This document shows, in pieces, positions 58,904 through 64,000 of a stretch of DNA of 64,000 nt (positions are counted from its first letter, which is position 1; every line of letters starts with the position of its first letter). This DNA comes from Qipengyuania citrea (GTDB taxonomy: Bacteria; Pseudomonadota; Alphaproteobacteria; Sphingomonadales; Sphingomonadaceae), in the NCBI RefSeq assembly GCF_009828015.1, contig NZ_WTYG01000001.1, positions 868,001 to 932,000 of the forward strand. The letters run 5' to 3'. A program made the translations under genes and the position numbers. The notes under the pieces are model-generated. The model had not been told where the DNA came from and did no database searches. It was given only the letters and a program-made list of their open reading frames with translations.

Positions 58904-60232
58904 ATGACCAGAAAACATCTCTACACTGCACCCCTGGCGCTCGCCGGGTTGCTCGTTTCCGCCCCTGCCTTTGCGCAGGAAGCGGTCCTTCCCGAAGCCG
59001 CGGAAGCGGTCTCGGGCGGCACCGCCTATATCCTCAACACCCTGCTGTTCCTGATCGGCGGTTTCCTCGTCATGTGGATGGCCGCTGGCTTTGCCATGCT
59101 CGAAGCCGGGCTGGTGCGTTCGAAGAACGTCTCGGTCCAGTGTCTCAAGAACATCGGGCTCTACTCGATTGCGGGCCTGATGTTCTGGGTGATCGGCTAC
59201 TCGATCGCCTATCCGGGCTTCGAAGGCGGGTTCATCGGCGTCGCCGATTTCCCCTATGCCATGCAGGGCGTGGGTGAAGCCGATACCGGCACCGGCTATT
59301 CGGTCGCCTCCGACTGGTTCTTCCAGATGGTGTTCTGCGCGACCACCGCATCGATCGTTTCGGGCACCGTGGCCGAACGCATCAAGATCGTGCCCTTCTT
59401 CATCTTCGTCACGCTGCTGACCGGCTTCATCTATCCGGTTATCGTCAGCTGGGAATGGGGCGCCGGCTGGCTCGACGCCATGGGCTTCTCCGACTTCGCG
59501 GGTTCGACGCTGGTGCACTCGACCGGTGGCTGGGCCGCGCTGATGGGCGCGCTGATCATCGGCCCCCGTCTGGGTCGCTACACTGCCAAGGGCATGACCG
59601 TATTCCCCGGGTCGAGCATCCCGCTCGCAACGCTGGGTACGTTCATCCTGTGGCTCGGCTGGTTCGGCTTCAATGGCGCCTCGCAGCTTGCGATGGGCAC
59701 CGTGTCCGACGTGTCCGACGTGTCGAAGATCTTCGTCAACACCAACATGGCGGCAGCTGCCGGCGTGGTCGTGGCGATCATCCTGACCCAGCTGCGCTAT
59801 GGCAAGGCCGACACTACCATGGCCCTCAACGGCGCACTGGCCGGTCTTGTCGCCATCACCGCCGAACCGCTGACCCCCAATGTGGGTATGGCGATCGTGA
59901 TCGGCGGCATCGGCGGTGCACTGCCCGTGATCTTCGTGCCGCTGCTCGACAAGCTCAAGATCGACGACGTCGTCGGTGCGATCCCGGTTCACCTCGTGGC
60001 CGGCATCTGGGGTACGCTCGCCGTGCCGCTGACCAACACCGAAGTGCCGTTCATCGCGCAGCTTACCGGCGTGGTGGCAACCGGTGCCTTCGTCTGCATC
60101 ACCTCGGCCATCGTCTGGTTCGCTCTCAAGGCCACCATCGGCGTACGTCCGAGTGAAGAAGAAGAATTGGCCGGTCTCGACGTCGGTGAAACCGGCATCG
60201 AAGCCTACCCGGAATTCTCCCGGGCCAATTGA
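58904..60232 (+). CDS. amtB: Ammonium transporter
   Basis: A 442-residue Amt/Rh-type ammonium channel. A cleavable signal (LYTAPLALAGLLVSAPAFAQ) precedes eleven helices. The pore twin histidines lie in DFAGSTLVHSTGGWAALMGA and VGAIPVHLVAGIWGTLAVPL; the Phe gate region is FFQMVFCATTASIVSGTVAE. VSDVSDVSK in the loop near residue 267 comes from a small 9-nt tandem duplication in the DNA. The ATG at 58904 was chosen over a TTG 18 nt earlier. Hairpins and two T-run terminators follow. Confidence 0.97.
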   Translation: MTRKHLYTAPLALAGLLVSAPAFAQEAVLPEAAEAVSGGTAYILNTLLFLIGGFLVMWMAAGFAMLEAGLVRSKNVSVQCLKNIGLYSIAGLMFWVIGYSIAYPGFEGGFIGVADFPYAMQGVGEADTGTGYSVASDWFFQMVFCATTASIVSGTVAERIKIVPFFIFVTLLTGFIYPVIVSWEWGAGWLDAMGFSDFAGSTLVHSTGGWAALMGALIIGPRLGRYTAKGMTVFPGSSIPLATLGTFILWLGWFGFNGASQLAMGTVSDVSDVSKIFVNTNMAAAAGVVVAIILTQLRYGKADTTMALNGALAGLVAITAEPLTPNVGMAIVIGGIGGALPVIFVPLLDKLKIDDVVGAIPVHLVAGIWGTLAVPLTNTEVPFIAQLTGVVATGAFVCITSAIVWFALKATIGVRPSEEEELAGLDVGETGIEAYPEFSRAN

Positions 60233-60242
60233 TTACCAGTTC

Positions 60243-60288
60243 GGCGGGGCGCCTTCTCTCTCTCCTCTCTCTCTCCCGGCGCCCCGCC
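60243..60288 (+). other. Stem-loop with pyrimidine CT-repeat loop
   Basis: GGCGGGGCGCC (60243-60253) pairs perfectly over 11 bp with GGCGCCCCGCC (60278-60288). The 24-nt loop consists almost only of C and T (TTCTCTCTCTCC and further TC repeats). There is no T-run, so it is not a simple terminator. It may protect the amtB mRNA 3' end or act as a protein-binding site. Confidence 0.6.
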
Positions 60289-60322
60289 TACCCATGTTCC
60301 TCCTGCGAACACCGACTTAATT

Positions 60323-60354
60323 GGGCCGGAGATCAACTCTCCGGCCCCTTTTTT
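60323..60354 (+). terminator. Intrinsic terminator of glnK-amtB
   Basis: GGGCCGGAGA (60323-60332) pairs with TCTCCGGCCC (60338-60347), a perfect 10-bp stem with 5-nt loop, followed by CTTTTTT. It is a textbook rho-independent terminator for the ammonium operon. Confidence 0.92.
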
Positions 60355-60407
60355 GTGCGGGTTGCACAGCGGGGCTGCGGTGATTGGTGGTCACGCTCGC
60401 ACATACG

Positions 60408-60437
60408 AAAACGGGCCGGAGGAAACCTCCGGCCCGT
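60408..60437 (-). terminator. Intrinsic terminator of the GMC oxidoreductase gene
   Basis: ACGGGCCGGAGG (60411-60422) pairs with CCTCCGGCCCGT (60426-60437), 12 bp with an AAA loop. On the minus strand it is followed by TTTTCG, so it serves the convergent gene ending at 60464. Its stem shares the GGGCCGGAG core with the terminator at 60323. Confidence 0.75.
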
Positions 60438-60463
60438 TCGTCTTTCGGGCCATGTGAGCGGGT

Positions 60464-62050
60464 TCAGGCTGCAAGGGCGTCCTTGACGAAATCGGCGCAG
60501 CGTTCGCCGATCATGATGCTCGGTGCATTGGTGTTGCCTGAAACCAGCCGCGGCATCACGCTCGCATCCGCGACATACAGGCCCTCGATCCCCCGCGCCT
60601 TGAGCGTGTGATCGACCACCGCATCGCTATCGCCGCCCATCCGGCAGGTGCCCACCGGGTGATAGACCGTATCTGCGCGGTTGCGGATCATGGCGTCGAG
60701 CGCGGCGTCGTCTTCCAGATCGATCGGATAGCGATCCTGCGGGTCGTATTTCGCCAGGCTGGGCGAGGATACGATGCGATGCGACAGCCGCACGCCTGCG
60801 CGCAGCGTTGCCATGTCGCGCTCATCATTGAGGAAATTGGGATCGATCCGGGGCGCCATTCGCGCGTCGGCGCCGTTCAGCCGCACCGTCCCCCGGCTTT
60901 CGGGCCGCAGGACGCAGGCATGCAGCGAGAAGCCGTGACCTTTCACCTTCGTGCGTCCGTGATCCTCGAGCATGGCGGGAACGAAGTGCCACTGGATGTC
61001 GGGCGCCGGGGCATCGGGCATGACCTTCCAGAACCCGCCCGCTTCGGCATAGGGCGTGGTCATGATGCCGGTGCGCTTGCGGCGGTGCTCGATGATGGCC
61101 TTTGCCATGCGGACCGTACCCGCCAGGCTGTCGCCGATCAAATCCTTGTTCTCGGTCTGCCAGCTCGACACATAATCGATATGGTCCTGCAGGTCCGCGC
61201 CGACCGCCGGCTTGTCGAGCACGACGTCGATACCATGCTCCTTGATATGGGCGCCCGGTCCGATGCCCGACAGCATTAGTAGCTGCGGCGTGTTGAAGGC
61301 GCCGGCGGACAGCACCACCGCGCCCCGGGCGGTGACCGTACGTTCCTTGTCGCCGACCGAATAGGTCACGCCGGTGACGCGGCCGTCCTTGATCACCAGA
61401 CGCTGGACGCTGACCCCGATGCGGACGTCGAGATTTTTCGAACCGCGCTTCGGTTCGACATAGGCGCGCGCGGCCGACCAGCGTTCGCCGTTCTTCTGGG
61501 TAACCTGATAAAGCCCGAAACCGGCCTGTTCCTCGCCGTTGAAATCGGTGTTGCGTGGGAGCTGCAACTGCGCGGCCGCCTCGACAAAGGCCACGCTGCC
61601 CGGATTGGGCCATTTCTGGTCCGAAACCCACAGCGGCCCCGAAGCTCCGTGATAGGCGTCGCCGCCGCGCACGTTATGCTCTGCCCGCTTGAAATAGGGC
61701 AGCACGTCCTCGTAGCTCCAGCCGGTGCAGCCGAGCTCGGCCCAATTGTCGTAGTCCCAGCGATTGCCGCGGATATAGATCATCGCGTTGATCGCCGAAG
61801 ACCCGCCCAGTCCGCGCCCGCGCGGCTGGTAACCGACGCGGCCGTTGAGCCCTTTCTGGGGCACCGTTTCGTAGCGGTAGTTCGACCCTTCGCGCAGAAA
61901 CGGCATCAGGCCTGGCGTCTTGACCAGAATGGTGTCGTTGCGCGGTCCGGCCTCCAGCAGGCATACGCTTTTCCCGGCCTCGGCCAGTCGACCGGAAACC
62001 GCGCTGCCCGCGCTGCCGCCACCGATCACGATGACATCGAATTCGTCCAT
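60464..62050 (-). CDS. GMC-family FAD oxidoreductase
   Basis: A 528-residue flavoenzyme resembling choline and long-chain alcohol dehydrogenases. FDVIVIGGGSAGSAVSGRLA is the FAD dinucleotide loop; RGRGLGGSSAINAMIYIRGN is GMC signature 1; GAFNTPQLLMLSGIGPG is signature 2; YHPVGTCRMGGDSDAVVDHT holds the catalytic His region. Possible substrates include choline, alcohols or polyethylene glycol; no bet genes lie nearby, so betA is not assigned. It ends at its own terminator hairpin and starts 24 nt after the sterol-desaturase-type gene, so they may share a transcript. Confidence 0.88.
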   Translation of the reverse strand: MDEFDVIVIGGGSAGSAVSGRLAEAGKSVCLLEAGPRNDTILVKTPGLMPFLREGSNYRYETVPQKGLNGRVGYQPRGRGLGGSSAINAMIYIRGNRWDYDNWAELGCTGWSYEDVLPYFKRAEHNVRGGDAYHGASGPLWVSDQKWPNPGSVAFVEAAAQLQLPRNTDFNGEEQAGFGLYQVTQKNGERWSAARAYVEPKRGSKNLDVRIGVSVQRLVIKDGRVTGVTYSVGDKERTVTARGAVVLSAGAFNTPQLLMLSGIGPGAHIKEHGIDVVLDKPAVGADLQDHIDYVSSWQTENKDLIGDSLAGTVRMAKAIIEHRRKRTGIMTTPYAEAGGFWKVMPDAPAPDIQWHFVPAMLEDHGRTKVKGHGFSLHACVLRPESRGTVRLNGADARMAPRIDPNFLNDERDMATLRAGVRLSHRIVSSPSLAKYDPQDRYPIDLEDDAALDAMIRNRADTVYHPVGTCRMGGDSDAVVDHTLKARGIEGLYVADASVMPRLVSGNTNAPSIMIGERCADFVKDALAA

Positions 62051-62074
62051 GGTATCTCCTCTCGATTCGAGAGG

Positions 62075-63013
62075 TTAGGCAGCCTCGGCGTCGCCCGCAA
62101 TCAGGTTTTCAGATGAAACGGACTTTTCCGTCGACCCGGTCCGTTCGAGCCAGTCGCTGCGGATCTGGTCGGATGTCTGGCGGCTGCCATCGTGCGTCCA
62201 GCCCGGTTCGCGCAGCAGGTAGGACAGCTTGTGCTTCCACGGCGCGCGCCACATGTCCTGCGCAATCCCGATCCATTCGTGAAATACCGCCCATAGCAGG
62301 TTGAAACTGCCCAGTTGCTTGACGATGCCGTAGCGGATTTTTTCGCCCCGCACTTCGGGTTCGAAGGTGCCGAACAGCTTGTCCCAGACAATGAAGACCC
62401 CGGCATAGTTGCGGTCGAGATAGCGCGGGTTGGTTGCATGGTGCACGCGGTGATGGCTGGGCGTGTTCATTACCGCTTCGAACCAGCGCGGCATCCGGTC
62501 GATTGCCTCGGTATGGATCCAGAACTGGTAGATCAGGTTGAACCCGCCGCAGATCGCGATCATCGCCGGGTGGAAACCCAGCAGCACCAGCGGGAGGGCG
62601 AAGACGAAACCCAGTGTGAGAAAGCCGGTCCAGGTCTGACGCAGTGCGGTGGACAGGTTGTAATGCTGGCTCGAATGGTGGTTCACATGGCTGGCCCAGA
62701 ACCAGCGAACGCGGTGACCGAACCGGTGGACCCAGTAATATTTCAGGTCGTCGAGCACGAAGCACAGCGCGAAGGCCCACCAGGTCCACGGCACGTCGAA
62801 CAGGCGGAATTGCCACAACCCCATGTACAGCGCGACGAACACGCCGCCGAACAGCAAAGCGGAAACGGTGCTGCCCAGTCCAAAGGCGAGGCTGGTGAGC
62901 GTATCCCGCGGTTCGTAGGCATCGCGCCGTGCGCGGCGGGCCCACAGCATCTCGATCAGCACCAGCGCAACGAAGCCGGGCACGGCATATTCTGTCGGCG
63001 AGAAATCGGGCAT
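62075..63013 (-). CDS. Sterol desaturase-family membrane protein
   Basis: A 312-residue integral-membrane di-iron oxygenase/hydroxylase family protein. The histidine boxes are in DLKYYWVHRFGHRVRWF (HxxxH), WASHVNHHSSQHYNLS (HxxHH) and PSHHRVHHATNPRYLD (HxxHH). Membrane segments: YAVPGFVALVLIEMLWARR, FGLGSTVSALLFGGVFVALY, GFLTLGFVFALPLVLLGFHP. Family members hydroxylate or desaturate carotenoids, fatty acids or sterols. In this order carotenoid or lipid modification is possible but unproven. It overlaps no neighbour; the small anchored protein lies 5 nt upstream. Confidence 0.88.
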   Translation of the reverse strand: MPDFSPTEYAVPGFVALVLIEMLWARRARRDAYEPRDTLTSLAFGLGSTVSALLFGGVFVALYMGLWQFRLFDVPWTWWAFALCFVLDDLKYYWVHRFGHRVRWFWASHVNHHSSQHYNLSTALRQTWTGFLTLGFVFALPLVLLGFHPAMIAICGGFNLIYQFWIHTEAIDRMPRWFEAVMNTPSHHRVHHATNPRYLDRNYAGVFIVWDKLFGTFEPEVRGEKIRYGIVKQLGSFNLLWAVFHEWIGIAQDMWRAPWKHKLSYLLREPGWTHDGSRQTSDQIRSDWLERTGSTEKSVSSENLIAGDAEAA

Positions 63014-63018
63014 GGTGG

Positions 63019-63423
63019 CTATTCCTGTATCGCTTCTACCGCGCGAACCCAAGCGCGCGGGTCGTCGAGCACAAGGCGCGCAGCGCCGAAGCGCTTTTCC
63101 GCGGTGTCGATTACCAGCGCTTCCCCGTCGCTGCTGGCCCGTGCCTGCGGGGTCAGTATCCGGCCCGCGAAATGGCCGCCATGCGGGCGCAACAGCATGA
63201 CCCTGCCGCCGGCATCGCGCAATATCGCGCCGCGTCCGTCGCGATCGAGCCCGATGGCCACGGGCGCAAAACCGCTGACCGCTTCGTCGGCGGCTGTCCG
63301 CGCATCCTCTTCGTCGGCCAACTGCGGCGGCGGACCGAGCTTGAGCCAATAGGCCAGGCCCGCCAGTGCGAGAATGGCGATCAGCGATCCGGCGAACTGG
63401 AGCGTGGCGGCTGAAAAATCCAT
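63019..63423 (-). CDS. Small membrane-anchored hypothetical protein
   Basis: A 134-residue protein. An N-terminal helix LQFAGSLIAILALAGLAYWL anchors it; the rest is soluble: RTAADEAVSGFAPVAIGLDR, GRGAILRDAGGRVMLLRPHG, GHFAGRILTPQARASSDGEA, then KRFGAARLVLDDPRAWVRAV. The pattern of short beta strands separated by glycines suggests a small beta-barrel or PH-like fold. It is read into the sterol-desaturase-type gene (5-nt gap), so they may act together. I do not recognise a named family. The ATG at 63423 is preceded by a poor ribosome-binding site; 63441 is an alternative. Confidence 0.68.
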   Translation of the reverse strand: MDFSAATLQFAGSLIAILALAGLAYWLKLGPPPQLADEEDARTAADEAVSGFAPVAIGLDRDGRGAILRDAGGRVMLLRPHGGHFAGRILTPQARASSDGEALVIDTAEKRFGAARLVLDDPRAWVRAVEAIQE

Positions 63424-63484
63424 GTGGCAGGCGATTGGCATGCGGCGCGCTTTCCGGCAAGCAGGACCCAACAGGGAGACGCCA

Positions 63485-64000
63485 ATGAAATCGCTCGCCA
63501 TTCTTGCTGCCGGGGCAGCACTGATTGCTTCACCGCTCGCCGCCCAGCAAGCCGATCCGATCGCGCAGGTCGAAGCGCAGCAGGAGCGCACCCAGCGGGT
63601 GGCCCAGCAGATCTGGGACTTCGCCGAGCTCGGATATCTCGAGACCCGCTCGAGCGGCCTGCTGATCGACGAGCTGGAAGGTGCCGGCTTTTCGATACGC
63701 CCCGGCGTGGCGGGCATCCCCACTGCGTTCGTGGCCGAATGGGGAGACAGCGGGCCGGTTATCGGCCTGCTGGCGGAATTCGACGCGCTGCCGGGGATCA
63801 CCCAGTCCGCGCAGCCGACGCGGGATCCGGTGGCCGACAAGCATGCCGGCCATGCCTGCGGGCACAATCTGTTCGGTGCCGGTTCGCTGAGCGCGGCCAT
63901 CGCGATCCGCAACTGGCTCGAAGCCACGGGCACACCGGGCCGGGTCCGCCTATATGGCACACCGGCGGAAGAGGGCGGATCGGGCAAGGTCTACATGGCG
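63485..64000 (+). CDS. M20-family amidohydrolase (partial, 5' end)
   Basis: The N-terminal 172 residues of an exported amidohydrolase; the gene runs off the right edge. A signal peptide (KSLAILAAGAALIASPLAAQ) is followed by IWDFAELGYLETRSSGLLID, VIGLLAEFDALPGITQSAQP (metal region), KHAGHACGHNLFGAGSLSAA and RLYGTPAEEGGSGKVYMA. The HACGHN and PAEEGG motifs are those of AbgB/ArgE-related M20 enzymes such as p-aminobenzoyl-glutamate hydrolase. The ATG at 63485 has AGGGAG upstream. Substrate cannot be fixed from the fragment. Confidence 0.9.
   Translation, partial: MKSLAILAAGAALIASPLAAQQADPIAQVEAQQERTQRVAQQIWDFAELGYLETRSSGLLIDELEGAGFSIRPGVAGIPTAFVAEWGDSGPVIGLLAEFDALPGITQSAQPTRDPVADKHAGHACGHNLFGAGSLSAAIAIRNWLEATGTPGRVRLYGTPAEEGGSGKVYMA

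Noticed and set aside
59701-59729. Tandem 9-nt repeat GTGTCCGAC in amtB
   Set aside because: Only two full copies in a loop; minor slippage event with no sign of function.
1-64000. CRISPR arrays, prophage, insertion sequences or toxin-antitoxin pairs
   Set aside because: No regularly spaced repeats, transposase or integrase genes, or short paired TA-like genes were found.

Overview
The window is a chromosomal segment, about 65% GC, from an alphaproteobacterium. The gene families point to Sphingomonadales, most likely Erythrobacteraceae: a tonB-exbB-exbD-exbD cluster, a MipZ division-plane ATPase, an IMPase-type histidinol phosphatase beside prs, a Tat-type Rieske protein in petABC, class II (GlpX) fructose bisphosphatase, and several small secreted proteins common in that order. 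I infer this from protein features only; no search was run. There is no CRISPR array, phage, insertion sequence or rRNA operon. Two tRNA genes are present, Thr(GGT) and Gly(TCC).

Layout. 1-5.5 kb: the 5' end of etfB (minus) behind a MerR/LiuR-like palindrome, a secreted DUF6265-type protein, sucC, a CysQ-like phosphatase, an OmpA-like lipoprotein and a CorC-type transporter. 5.5-13.3 kb: a dense nine-gene minus-strand run in transcription order: small protein, gpmA, purE, purK, folA, ribF, ileS, lspA, DUF3035-type lipoprotein. Most junctions overlap by 1-4 nt. 13.4-19.6 kb: tRNA-Thr, a DECR-like SDR, a YdbS/YdbT-like PH-domain pair, a small GNAT, threonine aldolase, an EamA permease and a YeeZ-like SDR. 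19.8-29.4 kb: pepN, pgeF, petABC (cytochrome bc1), apt, a NhaP-type antiporter and a second OmpA-like lipoprotein. 29.4-37.4 kb: tRNA-Gly, panC, a CsgG-like protein, then mipZ, a membrane J-domain protein and phosphoglucomutase/phosphomannomutase joined by ATGA overlaps, then a DUF2059-type protein and a DEXH helicase. 37.4-43.1 kb: the TonB energy-transduction operon, a hypothetical periplasmic protein, hom and an antisense-overlapping secreted protein. 43.2-50.3 kb: glpX, prs, hisN-type phosphatase, two SDRs, rpmI-rplT and two tandem AraC-type paralogues. 50.3-58.4 kb: pheS-pheT-SDR, a palindromic repeat, prfC, a hydrolase, an FMN-oxidase-type protein and an EEP phosphatase. 58.4-64 kb: a sigma-54-controlled glnK-amtB operon with stacked hairpins behind it, a GMC oxidoreductase, a sterol-desaturase-type protein, a small anchored protein and the start of an M20 amidohydrolase.

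Most of the window is core metabolism and translation. The less ordinary points are the regulatory sites before etfB and glnK, a low-GC patch inside the ileS editing domain, the coupled mipZ/J-domain/PGM unit with an eight-codon leader ORF, an ExbD with two periplasmic cysteines, a CsgG-like protein without curli partners, a DECR-like SDR that seems to lack its tyrosine, and a dispersed-type inverted repeat directly before prfC. I see no strong candidate for a wholly new defence or biosynthetic system.
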